Source of the DNA: an uncultured Candidatus Melainabacteria bacterium
GTDB taxonomy: Bacteria > Cyanobacteriota > Vampirovibrionia > Gastranaerophilales > Gastranaerophilaceae
Direction of reading: 5' to 3'
Length of the DNA: 64,000 nt
Assembly (NCBI GenBank): GCA_934728585.1
Contig: CAKVDZ010000005.1
Coordinates: 1-64,000, forward strand
This document shows positions 16,424-24,821 of this stretch, piece by piece (the stretch's first letter is position 1; the number at the start of each line of letters is the position of its first letter). Both the position numbers and the translations under genes were made by a program. The notes beneath the pieces were generated by a model that saw only the letters and a program-made list of their open reading frames with translations, was not told where the DNA came from and ran no database searches.

Positions 16424-17428
16424 TTATAATTTTTCTGCAACCATTAATGTAGTTTCAGCTAAACGAGTTGAGTATCCCATTTCATTATCATACCAAGAAA
16501 TAATTTTAACTTGGTTGCCACCCATAACTCTTGTTAATAAAGCATCAACTGTTGATGATTGAGAAGTGCCAACGTAGTCAGAAGATACTAGAGGTTCTTC
16601 TGTATAGCATAATACGTGACCATCAGCGCCTTCTTTTAATGCTGCATTAACTTCTTCAACTGTTACGTCTTTAGAAAGTTCAAATACAACGTCAACTAAA
16701 GATACGTCTGGAGTAGGAACACGCATAGCGAAACCGTCCAATTTACCTTTTAATTGAGGTAATACTAATGCTACAGCTTTTGCAGCACCTGTTTTTGTAG
16801 GAACGATGTTTAAAGCACCAGCTCTAGCTCTACGAGGGTCTTTGTGACCAGCGTCTAAGATTCTTTGGTCACCTGTGTAAGAGTGAACTGTTGTCATCAA
16901 ACCTTTAACGATGCCGAATTTTTCATCGATAACTTTAGCTACTGGAGCTAAGCAGTTAGTTGTGCAAGATGCCATAGAAATTACGTTGTGTTTTGCTGGA
17001 TCGTATTCTTTATCATTTACACCTAAAACGATAGTTTTGTCTTCGTTTGTAGCTGGTGCAGAGATGATAACTTTTTTAGCACCTGCATCGATGTGAGCGT
17101 GAGCTTTAGTTGCATCTGTAAAGAAACCTGTTGATTCAACAACAACTTCTACACCTAAATCTTTCCAAGGTAATTGAGCTGGATCTTTTTCTGCGAAGAA
17201 TTTAATTTTTTTACCGTTTACGATAATACCTTCTTCGTAAGCTTCAACTGTACCATCGAATTTACCCATTACTGAGTCATATTTGAAAATACGAGCTGCA
17301 TCTTCTGGTTTTAAACCAGGGTCATTGATAGCAACATAGTTGATTTTGTCAAAAATGCCTTCTCTGATTGCTGCTCTTAATGTGTTACGTCCGATTCTAC
17401 CGAATCCGTTAATTGCTACGTTTACCAT
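16424..17428 (-). CDS. gap: Glyceraldehyde-3-phosphate dehydrogenase
   Basis: 334 residues. Rossmann start NVAINGFGRIGRNTLRAA, SAPATNED, the catalytic SCTTNC (here ASCTTNC, Cys155), the general base in TTVHSYTGDQ (His182), and the phosphate-binding KTGAAKA. Oxidises glyceraldehyde 3-phosphate to 1,3-bisphosphoglycerate in glycolysis, or runs in reverse. AGAAGGAGATA precedes the ATG. It appears to be a single-gene unit with its own promoter and terminator. Nothing unusual. Confidence 0.97.
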   Translation of the reverse strand: MVNVAINGFGRIGRNTLRAAIREGIFDKINYVAINDPGLKPEDAARIFKYDSVMGKFDGTVEAYEEGIIVNGKKIKFFAEKDPAQLPWKDLGVEVVVESTGFFTDATKAHAHIDAGAKKVIISAPATNEDKTIVLGVNDKEYDPAKHNVISMASCTTNCLAPVAKVIDEKFGIVKGLMTTVHSYTGDQRILDAGHKDPRRARAGALNIVPTKTGAAKAVALVLPQLKGKLDGFAMRVPTPDVSLVDVVFELSKDVTVEEVNAALKEGADGHVLCYTEEPLVSSDYVGTSQSSTVDALLTRVMGGNQVKIISWYDNEMGYSTRLAETTLMVAEKL

Positions 17429-17469
17429 ATTTCTTATCTCCTTCTACAATATGTATCGTTAACAGTTTA

Positions 17470-17498
17470 GTTATAAACCAAACATACATGACAAGCAA
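17470..17498 (-). promoter_or_regulatory. Candidate gap promoter
   Basis: On the minus strand TTGCTT (17498-17493) and TATAAC (17475-17470) are separated by exactly 17 bases, giving a leader of about 35 bases before the gap ATG. Confidence 0.45.
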
Positions 17499-17514
17499 GC
17501 AAATTAATTATTTC

Positions 17515-18216
17515 TTAATTATTTGAAAATATGTTGCGTACGTAGTAGTTTTCGTCGTTCTCTAGCTTGGTTTTCAACTCTTTTAGGCTAGGAGTTAAAT
17601 TTATTTTTGTCAAAAATTTTGCGCATTTTTCTCGAACAGTATATTCTGGTAAGTTTGCGCAGTTTATTAAAACTTTTTCTAAATCTTCATCTTTTGCAAA
17701 TTCGTAAAAATATATCAAAGCTTCAAGACACCAGTATATTTTGAAAATTTGTTTATTAATTTTGTATTTCTTGTCCCTGAACGTGAATTTTGAAATTTCG
17801 TCTAAAGCTGTATTTATTATTTTAATTACTCCATCAGTGTAGAATGTTGAAAAATCTTTAAATTGTTTAATGTTTAGCGCAGATGAAATTGCTAAACGAC
17901 AAACGTTGCTATCAATATCTATTGTTGCGTTTAAAAATAAGTCAAAATTTCTGTTGTCAAAAAATAATTCAGGAGTTTTAAAAGTTAACTCACTAACCTT
18001 TAATGCAGTTGCTTCTCTAATTTTTCCGTCAACTCCAACCAAATTGTTTAGTAATAAATTAGCTTCATCTTTGTTTTGAACATCTTTAAGGTTAAGTGAC
18101 GCAAATTGACGTTCGATAACGGAGCCTTTTTCTAAAAAAGTTATTAATTCTTGATGTGTGAACTCTTTATCAAGTAAATTCAACGCGTTATTATAATTTT
18201 GACTTAAATCTTGCAT
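17515..18216 (-). CDS. HEAT-repeat-like helical protein of unknown role
   Basis: 233 residues, helix-rich, with repeat-like units such as KIREATALKVSELTFKTPELF, NVCRLAISSALNIK and EYTVREKCAKFLTKI, typical of HEAT/ARM alpha-solenoids. No signal peptide or membrane helix. I start at ATG 18216 rather than the upstream ATG at 18237. The upstream ATG lies within a TGCTATAAT extended -10, and TATAAT ends exactly six bases before 18216, which suggests a leaderless mRNA. There is no Shine-Dalgarno. Not recognised more specifically. Confidence 0.7.
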   Translation of the reverse strand: MQDLSQNYNNALNLLDKEFTHQELITFLEKGSVIERQFASLNLKDVQNKDEANLLLNNLVGVDGKIREATALKVSELTFKTPELFFDNRNFDLFLNATIDIDSNVCRLAISSALNIKQFKDFSTFYTDGVIKIINTALDEISKFTFRDKKYKINKQIFKIYWCLEALIYFYEFAKDEDLEKVLINCANLPEYTVREKCAKFLTKINLTPSLKELKTKLENDENYYVRNIFSNN

Positions 18217-18222
18217 AAAAAA

Positions 18223-18231
18223 ATTATAGCA
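18223..18231 (-). promoter_or_regulatory. Extended -10 promoter, probably leaderless
   Basis: TGCTATAAT on the minus strand, with TATAAT at 18228-18223. Six Ts separate it from the ATG at 18216, so a start site at the usual distance would be the A of ATG. Confidence 0.6.
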
Positions 18232-18324
18232 TAACAAGAATCATACCGTCTTGAAAAAATATAGTATTTTTGTACGATAAAAAACTAACCATTTCAAAAT
18301 ATACTATTAACACAAGGAGGAGAT

Positions 18325-18507
18325 ATGGGACTTTTAAACATATTCAAAGAAATAGTTTCAATGAGAAATGAAGATACAATGCGCGTTGGTTTATCAAGCT
18401 TTAAAACAAGCACTAAAAAAATTGAAAATGCTACAGCTGGTATTCCATCAATCAGAAGCAAAGATATTAGATTATCAGACTTAATGCGCAGAACTAATGT
18501 TTATTAA
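18325..18507 (+). CDS. Small basic protein of unknown function
   Basis: 60 residues beginning MGLLNIFKEIVSMRNEDTM and ending SDLMRRTNVY, with net positive charge. An amphipathic N-terminal helix is likely. It has no recognisable domain. It is called real because a strong AAGGAGGAG sits at the right distance from the ATG, TATACT lies about 18 bases before the ribosome site, and a very strong terminator follows immediately. Monocistronic, between two minus-strand genes. Function unknown. Confidence 0.72.
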   Translation: MGLLNIFKEIVSMRNEDTMRVGLSSFKTSTKKIENATAGIPSIRSKDIRLSDLMRRTNVY

Positions 18508-18520
18508 TTGGAATTTTATT

Positions 18521-18562
18521 AAAAAGAGGCGCGGTTGCTTTGCAACCGCGCCTCTTTTTTTT
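18521..18562. terminator. Strong bidirectional terminator
   Basis: AAAGAGGCGCGGTTGC (18523-18538) pairs with GCAACCGCGCCTCTTT (18542-18557) over 16 bp with a TTT loop. Ten Ts follow on the plus strand. It also closes trpS on the minus strand. Confidence 0.92.
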
Positions 18563-18571
18563 TTGTATTTT

Positions 18572-19579
18572 TTAGTACATTCCGATAATATTTCTAACGT
18601 CAGTTAAAATTTTCTTAGAAACTTCTCTTGATTTTGCATTTCCGTTTTCAAGGATTGATTTTACTTCATCAATGTGATTTTCGTAATATTTTCTGCGATC
18701 TCTGATTTCTCGGAAGTGTTCATTAACTTTTTCACCTAGTTGGCGTTTGCAATCTGCGCAACCGCGTTTGCCAGCTTTACATTCTTCTTCAATCAGTGCA
18801 ACTTCTTCTTCGTTACCAAAAATCTTCCAGTATTTAAAAGCGACTTCGCATTTATCAGGGTGACCAAAATCTGTTTTTCTTGCTCTAGAACGGTCAGTAA
18901 TGCACTGAATGATACGTTTTTTAGTTGTTTCTTCATCGTCTGAAATTTTAATATCATTGTTAAAAGATTTACCCATTTTGGCACCGTCAACACCAGAAAG
19001 AAGTGGACAGTTGTTCAATTTTACGGCTGGTTCATTGAAGTAATCTGTGTTGTAAACATGATTAAATCGTCTTGCCATATCTCGGGTAAGCTCAACGTGA
19101 GCAACTTGGTCTATTCCAACTGGCACATAGTGTGCGTTTACTGCCAAAATATCTGCAGTCATTAGTACAGGATAGCCCATTAGACCAAATCCAATTTGCG
19201 AATTTGTTCCCTCTTTTGTTTTTAAGATTTTTGCCATATCTTTTAGTGTAGGGTCACGTTCTACCCAATTTTGAGGTGTAACCATTCCTAAATAGATATT
19301 TAATTCAGCGATTTCAGGAATTGCTGATTGAACGTATATTGTAGCTTTTTTAGGGTCAATTCCGCAAGCAAGCCAATCTATTACAACATTGTAGACGTTA
19401 TCTTTAAGGTGTTCAGTTTTGTCGTAGCCTGTTGTTAGTGCGTGCCAATCTGCAACTGAAAAGTAACAATCATATTCGTTTTGTAGGTTTACCCAATTGG
19501 TTATAACTCCCATATAGTGTCCTAGATGAAGTCTACCAGTTGGACGCATGCCAGACATAATTCGTTTCTTTTCTTCCAT
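18572..19579 (-). CDS. trpS: Tryptophan--tRNA ligase
   Basis: Class I aminoacyl-tRNA synthetase. 335 residues. SGMRPTGRLHLGHYMG gives the HIGH element (HLGH, 18-21) and GAKMGKSFNND the KMSKS element. PTLKDMAKILKTKEG, VGIDQVAHVELTRDMARRFN and YPVLMTADILA are family blocks. A C-terminal insertion carries a Cys cluster (CKAGKRGCADCKRQ), seen in some bacterial TrpRS. GGAGGAAAA precedes the ATG. There is no room for a T-box leader: the upstream hydrolase ends 16 bases away. The cognate tRNA-Trp lies at 55281. Confidence 0.95.
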   Translation of the reverse strand: MEEKKRIMSGMRPTGRLHLGHYMGVITNWVNLQNEYDCYFSVADWHALTTGYDKTEHLKDNVYNVVIDWLACGIDPKKATIYVQSAIPEIAELNIYLGMVTPQNWVERDPTLKDMAKILKTKEGTNSQIGFGLMGYPVLMTADILAVNAHYVPVGIDQVAHVELTRDMARRFNHVYNTDYFNEPAVKLNNCPLLSGVDGAKMGKSFNNDIKISDDEETTKKRIIQCITDRSRARKTDFGHPDKCEVAFKYWKIFGNEEEVALIEEECKAGKRGCADCKRQLGEKVNEHFREIRDRRKYYENHIDEVKSILENGNAKSREVSKKILTDVRNIIGMY

Positions 19580-19595
19580 TTTTCCTCCGAGGTTA

Positions 19596-20477
19596 TTATT
19601 TTAGCCCTGCGATAAAATCAGCAATTCTTTTAATGCACCATTTCATTTCCCAGTGGCTACCACGTTCAGCAAGGAATAATTGTGCATTAAGTTTATGTTC
19701 GTAAAGTTCTCTTGAATTCTTTGATGGAGCAACTCTATCTGTTTTTGAGTGTACGATAAGAATTGGACATTGAACTTTCGCAATTTTGTTAAGATTATCG
19801 AATTTTTGAAGAAAAACAACATCTTTAAAGTGTTTTTTTATGTATTGTCTTAAAGAAACAATTTTTAATCTTCTATAATAAAATGACGCAATATCTTGTG
19901 CCGCTGAAGTTATATCCTTGATTGGTGATTGCAAAATAAGAGCTTTAACTTCGTTATTTACGGCTGTATTCATTGCAACAGTTGTTCCTAATGAGTGTCC
20001 CCATAAAATTATATCTTTTGTTTCAATACCAAAGGAATTCAATTTTTCAACTGCAGTTTGCGCGTCTGTAAAAATCCCTTTTTCCGATGGTAGACCCCAA
20101 CTTCTGTAGTGACCTCTATACGACAAAAGAAAAACCCCATATCCATTTTTTAGTGCAAATTCTGCAACATCTTGATGCGAAAGAATAGATTCTGCTTGTC
20201 CATGAAAATAAAGAATTGTAGGTTTATTTTCTTGAGGAGGAATAAACCAAGCGAAAAGTCTTGCTCCGTCCTTTGTTGCAAACCTGACTGTTTTAAATTT
20301 TTTCAATAAGTTTCGTTGAACTCTTTTAGCTCTTAATTTTGCTGGTTGAAAGATTAAATAGTTCTCCATACCTAATCTAAAAAAGCGTAAAAACTTTGAA
20401 TTACCTTGGAAAAATGGGTAAATCATTATATAAAAAACTTTTTTAAACAGTAATAAATAAAATAAATATTTTTGCAT
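19596..20477 (-). CDS. Alpha/beta hydrolase (Bem46/ABHD13-like)
   Basis: 293 residues. ILYFHGQAES forms the oxyanion-side loop, GHSLGTTVA the nucleophile elbow, SKTDRVAP the acid and GSHWEMKW the histidine, so the triad is complete. The N-terminus (residues 1-21) is hydrophobic and could be a membrane anchor. The substrate is unknown; esterase or thioesterase is the conservative label. No Shine-Dalgarno. TGTTATAAT (20495-20487) ends nine bases before the ATG, implying a 2-3 base leader. Followed closely by trpS. Confidence 0.8.
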   Translation of the reverse strand: MQKYLFYLLLFKKVFYIMIYPFFQGNSKFLRFFRLGMENYLIFQPAKLRAKRVQRNLLKKFKTVRFATKDGARLFAWFIPPQENKPTILYFHGQAESILSHQDVAEFALKNGYGVFLLSYRGHYRSWGLPSEKGIFTDAQTAVEKLNSFGIETKDIILWGHSLGTTVAMNTAVNNEVKALILQSPIKDITSAAQDIASFYYRRLKIVSLRQYIKKHFKDVVFLQKFDNLNKIAKVQCPILIVHSKTDRVAPSKNSRELYEHKLNAQLFLAERGSHWEMKWCIKRIADFIAGLK

Positions 20478-20486
20478 GACATGCCT

Positions 20487-20495
20487 ATTATAACA
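20487..20495 (-). promoter_or_regulatory. Extended -10 of the hydrolase-trpS unit
   Basis: TGTTATAAT on the minus strand, nine bases before the start codon. Confidence 0.5.
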
Positions 20496-20559
20496 TTGTT
20501 TTACAATATTGCCACTGTGTAAAAAAAATGATAAATTACTCTAGAGAGTAGGAGGTATT

Positions 20560-21693
20560 ATGAAAAAGACAATCATAGGTATTCCAAAAGAAATAAAGAA
20601 CTCAGAATATAGAGTATCACTGGTTCCAGCAGGTGTAAAAGTTTTGGCTAAAAATGGACACAAAGTTCTTGTTGAAAACAATGCTGGGCTTGAAAGTGGC
20701 TTTACAAACGAAGATTACAGAAATGCAGGTGCTGAAATTTTAAATTCAGCAGAGGAAGTTTGGGCAAAAGCTCAAATGATTATTAAAGTAAAAGAACCGC
20801 AAGCTTGCGAATACAAGTATTTACGCGAAGGTTTGATATTATTTACATATTTACATTTAGCTGCGGAACCAGAGTTAGCACAAGTTTTGATTGACAAAAA
20901 AGTTAATGCAATTGCGTATGAAACTGTTCAAAACGCAGATGGCTCACTACCTCTATTAACTCCAATGAGTGAAATTGCTGGTAAAATGGCTGTTCAAATA
21001 GGTGCTTCTTTGTTGGAACATCATCACGGTGGACGTGGAATTCTCCCAGGTGGAGTTCCTGGAGTAGATCCTGCTGATGTTGTTATTATTGGTGGTGGCG
21101 CAGTTGGTTTAAATGCAGCAAAAGTCGCACATGGTATGGGTGCAAATGTTACAATTTTAAACAGAGGTTTAGCTAAACTTAGATATATTTCTGATATTTT
21201 TAACGATAACGTTAGAACTTTGGTTGCTAATGAAGATAACATTGAAAGATGTGTTACAAATGCTGACTTAGTTATTGGCGCAGCTTTAAACGCTGGTGCA
21301 AAAGCTCCAAAGCTTATCACTGAAAATATGGTTAAAAACATGAGAAAAGGCTCTGTAATTGTTGATGTAGCGATTGACCAAGGTGGTATTGTTGAAACAA
21401 TTGATAAAACAACAACTCATGATAATCCATATTACGAAAAGTATGGTGTTTTACATTATGCAGTTCCAAATATCCCTGGAGCTGTACCTAGAACCTCTAC
21501 AATTGCACTAACAAATGCAACTTTGCCTTATGCCCTAGAACTTGCAAATAAAGGCTTTGAAGAAGCGGTGAAAGAAAATGACGCCTTGTATTTGGGTGTA
21601 AATACTTGCGATGGTAATGTTGTGTCAGAACCAGTTGCAGAAGCGTTAGAAATGGAATTTGTAGAACTTTCTTCAATTGTTGGAATTTTATAA
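20560..21693 (+). CDS. ald: Alanine dehydrogenase
   Basis: NAD-dependent interconversion of alanine with pyruvate and ammonia. 377 residues. Arg18 (SEYRVSLVP), the lysine of IIKVKEP (76-78) and His99 (TYLHLAAEP) form the substrate site. The nucleotide-binding part is IIGGGAVGLNAAKVAHGMGA, and VPNIPGAVPRTST is a family signature. Distinguished from transhydrogenase PntA by its full-length single chain. GGAGG precedes the ATG. The 3' end overlaps convergent uvrA by six bases, with no terminator between. Confidence 0.96.
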   Translation: MKKTIIGIPKEIKNSEYRVSLVPAGVKVLAKNGHKVLVENNAGLESGFTNEDYRNAGAEILNSAEEVWAKAQMIIKVKEPQACEYKYLREGLILFTYLHLAAEPELAQVLIDKKVNAIAYETVQNADGSLPLLTPMSEIAGKMAVQIGASLLEHHHGGRGILPGGVPGVDPADVVIIGGGAVGLNAAKVAHGMGANVTILNRGLAKLRYISDIFNDNVRTLVANEDNIERCVTNADLVIGAALNAGAKAPKLITENMVKNMRKGSVIVDVAIDQGGIVETIDKTTTHDNPYYEKYGVLHYAVPNIPGAVPRTSTIALTNATLPYALELANKGFEEAVKENDALYLGVNTCDGNVVSEPVAEALEMEFVELSSIVGIL

Positions 21694-24525
21694 TTCAGAT
21701 TTAAAAATTTCCTTAAGATATTTGCCAGTATGTGATATTTCACTATTGGCAATTTCTTTTGGTGTTCCTTGTGCAACTATAGTTCCACCACCGTTTCCTC
21801 CCTCGGGACCTAGGTCGATAATATGGTCTGCAATTTTGATTAAATCAAGGTTGTGCTCAATAATCAAAATTGTGTTACCACTGTCTGCTAGTTTGTGAAT
21901 AATTTTTATAAGCTTGTCTAAATCAGCCCAATGCAAGCCAACAGATGGTTCGTCCATTAGATATAATGTCTTTCCTGTAGCTTTTTTGTTTAATTCTGAT
22001 GCTAACTTAATTCTTTGAGCTTCACCGCCAGAAAGAGTAGTCGAACTTTGACCAAGTTTTATGTAATCCAAGCCTACATCATTTAAAGTCTGAAGTTTTC
22101 TACGGATAGGTTCAATGTTTTCAAAAAATTCTAAAGCCTCGCCAACACTCATTTCTAATACATCAGAAATTGTTTTACCTTTGTATTTAACTTCTAATGT
22201 TTCGTGATTGTAGCGTTTTCCTTTGCAAACGTCACATTTTACATATACGTCAGAAAGAAAGTTCATCTCAATTTTTTTAACGCCGTCACCTTTACAAGCT
22301 TCACAACGACCACCCTTTACGTTGAAGCTGAACTGTCCTTGAGTGTAGCCTCTAACTTTAGCTTCGTTCGTTTTGGCAAAAAGAGCTCTAATAGGTGTGA
22401 AAACATCTGTGTAAGTCGCTGGGTTTGAACGTGGAGTTCTACCAATTGGTGATTGGTCAATGTTTATGACTTTATCTATGTTTTCAAATCCTGTGATTTC
22501 GTCTACACCCTGTGGTTTTGGTTTGTTTTTGTTTAAAACGTGAAGTGCGTATTGATTGATTAAATCTTGCATTAATGTAGATTTACCCGAACCTGAAACA
22601 CCTGTTAATACTACGATTTTACCAAGTGGAATATCTACATCAATATTTTTTAAATTATTAAGATGAGCATTTTTTACAGATAAAAAGTTTCCATTTCCTT
22701 TGCGTAATTTCGTTGGAATGGGAATAAATCTTTCTCCGCTCAAATACTTGCCAGTGATAGATTTTTCGGCATTAATTATATCGTCAACGCTACCTTGTGC
22801 AATAATTTCACCACCAAGAAGTCCAGCTTTTGGACCGATATCCACAATGTAATCAGCGTTTCTGATAGTTTCTTCGTCGTGTTCTACTACTATTAGAGTG
22901 TTTCCAAGGTTTCTAAGTTTGAATAATGTCTTGATTAATCTATCGTTGTCGCGTTGGTGTAAGCCGATTGATGGCTCGTCTAAAACATATAAAACACCTG
23001 ATAAACCACTACCTATTTGGGTTGCAAGTCTAATTCTTTGAGCTTCACCGCCTGATAGAGTTCCTGCCATGCGCGCTAAATTCAAGTAACCAAGCCCAAC
23101 ATCTTGCAAAAATTTTAATCTTCCACGAATTTCGTCTAAAATTTGCCTTGCAATTTGAAGTTTGTAGTCTGAAAAATCTAAATAAAGCGTGTCAATAAAG
23201 GTTATTTCATCATCTACAGACATTTTTGTAAATTCAAAAATATTTTTGTCCCCAATAGTAACTGCAAGTGAAAATGGCTTTAATCTTGCTCCACCGCAAG
23301 CTGTACAAGGTTTTGTAACCATATATTTTTCAATTTCTTCTTGCCAATAATCGCCATTTGCATCGTGATATTTTTTTTCAAGATAAGGAATTACACCCAT
23401 ATAGTGTGAATATTGAGATTTATAACGTTGTGTTCCGAATTGTTTTACCGTAAGCTTAATGATATCGTTAGAACCGTACAAAATGATATCTTGGTGCTCT
23501 TTTGGCAACTCCTTGAACGGCTTTTCCATATCAATTCCGTAACTATGACATACTGAGGTTAACAAATCAGTGTAGTAATCAGTTGAAGATTTTGCCCAAG
23601 GGTAGATAGCTCCACCTTTTATGGATAAATTTTTGTCAGGGACGACTAAATCTGCATCTACAATAAAATCAGCACCTAGCCCAGAACATCTTTCACAGGC
23701 TCCATAAGGGTTGTTAAAACTAAAAATTCTAGGTGAAAGTTCGTCAAAACTTAAACCACATTTTTCACAAGAAAATTTTTCAGAGTATAATTTTTCTTCG
23801 TTTGTTTCTACTAAATCAACTATGACAGTTCCATTTGCCTTTTTTAAAGCGGTTGCAATACTGTCAGTTAATCGAGATTGAATTGTCGGTTTGATTACTA
23901 ACCTGTCAACGACTACGGAGATAGTGTGTTTCTTTGTTTTTGTAAGTTCAATGTCATCTTCATCTAGGTTAAAAGTTTCTCCGTCAATTTTAACGCGCAC
24001 AAAACCCTCTTGTTGTAAATCTTTGAAAAGCGATTGGAATTCGCCCTTTTTGCCTACCACAACAGGGGCTAAAAGTTGAATTTTTGATCCCTCTTTAAGT
24101 TTTAAAACTGAATTTACTATTTCATCAATTGTTTGAGGTTTAATCTCGTCACCGCATTTTGGACAATGTGGAGTTCCAACGCGTGCGTAAAGTAGTCTTA
24201 AATAGTCATAAATTTCAGTAACTGTACCAACTGTAGAACGAGGGTTGTTGCTGGTTGTTTTTTGGTCAATAGAAATAGCGGGAGAAAGTCCATCAATGCT
24301 TTCTACATCAGGCTTATCCATTTGCCCTAAAAATTGTCTAGCGTACACAGAAAGACTTTCTACGTATCTTCTTTGACCCTCCGCAAAAATTGTATCAAAT
24401 GCTAAAGAACTTTTGCCAGAGCCAGAAACACCAGTAAAAACGACAAGTTGATCTTTAGGTATTTCTATTGAAATATCTTTCAGATTGTTTTCTCTAGCGC
24501 CTTTGACAATAATTTTATCCTTCAT
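21688..24525 (-). CDS. uvrA: Excinuclease ABC subunit A
   Basis: DNA-damage sensor of nucleotide excision repair, a double ABC ATPase. From ATG 24525 it is 945 residues. Walker A motifs are GVSGSGKSSLAFD and GVSGSGKSTLMQD, and signature motifs are LSGGEAQRI (twice). The zinc modules CPKCGDE, CEKCGLSF/CERCSGLG and CEACKGDG/CDVCKGKR are present. I prefer ATG 24525 over 24543 because CATACT ends exactly six bases before it and the protein then starts MKDKIIVKGAREN as usual. There is no Shine-Dalgarno, so a leaderless message is likely. Confidence 0.96.
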   Translation of the reverse strand: MKDKIIVKGARENNLKDISIEIPKDQLVVFTGVSGSGKSSLAFDTIFAEGQRRYVESLSVYARQFLGQMDKPDVESIDGLSPAISIDQKTTSNNPRSTVGTVTEIYDYLRLLYARVGTPHCPKCGDEIKPQTIDEIVNSVLKLKEGSKIQLLAPVVVGKKGEFQSLFKDLQQEGFVRVKIDGETFNLDEDDIELTKTKKHTISVVVDRLVIKPTIQSRLTDSIATALKKANGTVIVDLVETNEEKLYSEKFSCEKCGLSFDELSPRIFSFNNPYGACERCSGLGADFIVDADLVVPDKNLSIKGGAIYPWAKSSTDYYTDLLTSVCHSYGIDMEKPFKELPKEHQDIILYGSNDIIKLTVKQFGTQRYKSQYSHYMGVIPYLEKKYHDANGDYWQEEIEKYMVTKPCTACGGARLKPFSLAVTIGDKNIFEFTKMSVDDEITFIDTLYLDFSDYKLQIARQILDEIRGRLKFLQDVGLGYLNLARMAGTLSGGEAQRIRLATQIGSGLSGVLYVLDEPSIGLHQRDNDRLIKTLFKLRNLGNTLIVVEHDEETIRNADYIVDIGPKAGLLGGEIIAQGSVDDIINAEKSITGKYLSGERFIPIPTKLRKGNGNFLSVKNAHLNNLKNIDVDIPLGKIVVLTGVSGSGKSTLMQDLINQYALHVLNKNKPKPQGVDEITGFENIDKVINIDQSPIGRTPRSNPATYTDVFTPIRALFAKTNEAKVRGYTQGQFSFNVKGGRCEACKGDGVKKIEMNFLSDVYVKCDVCKGKRYNHETLEVKYKGKTISDVLEMSVGEALEFFENIEPIRRKLQTLNDVGLDYIKLGQSSTTLSGGEAQRIKLASELNKKATGKTLYLMDEPSVGLHWADLDKLIKIIHKLADSGNTILIIEHNLDLIKIADHIIDLGPEGGNGGGTIVAQGTPKEIANSEISHTGKYLKEIFKSEL

Positions 24526-24821
24526 ACTAAAAGTATGGCACAAAGTAATTAAAACTTCCAGAAATGAATGTCGGTTTATAATATTAAATTTTGTTAACTA
24601 TGTTAACAAATGTAAAATTTTGTGCTATAATTTTAGTGAAAAAGTCAATTTTTTCGGCAAAAAATAGTTTATTATAATGTAACACTTAGAGGATTGTAAG
24701 AGATATTAAAAAAATAGCCTTAAAATCACTAAGGGTGCATAGAAATACCAAACTTTTTACTGAAACATTCCAATAACATATGTTATGTAAAAATGGTGTT
24801 AAAACAAAAGGAGCCTAAACT
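24526..24821 (+). other. Long intergenic region and 5' leader upstream of the MGMSASQ gene
   Basis: No ORF is seen here. It contains the minus-strand uvrA -10 (24537-24532), an 8-bp inverted repeat (24591-24609), a promoter (24603-24631), a second TATAAT (24673-24678), and a 12-base palindrome TAACATATGTTA (24774-24785). The ribosome site AAAGGAG follows. If the 24603-24631 promoter is used, the mRNA leader is about 185 bases, longer than anywhere else in the window. Confidence 0.5.
24591..24631 (+). promoter_or_regulatory. Promoter with overlapping operator-like inverted repeat
   Basis: TTAACA (24603-24608) and extended -10 TGCTATAAT (24623-24631) are separated by 17 bases. The perfect inverted repeat TTGTTAAC-TAT-GTTAACAA (24591-24609) covers the -35, as a repressor or activator site would. 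Confidence 0.6.
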
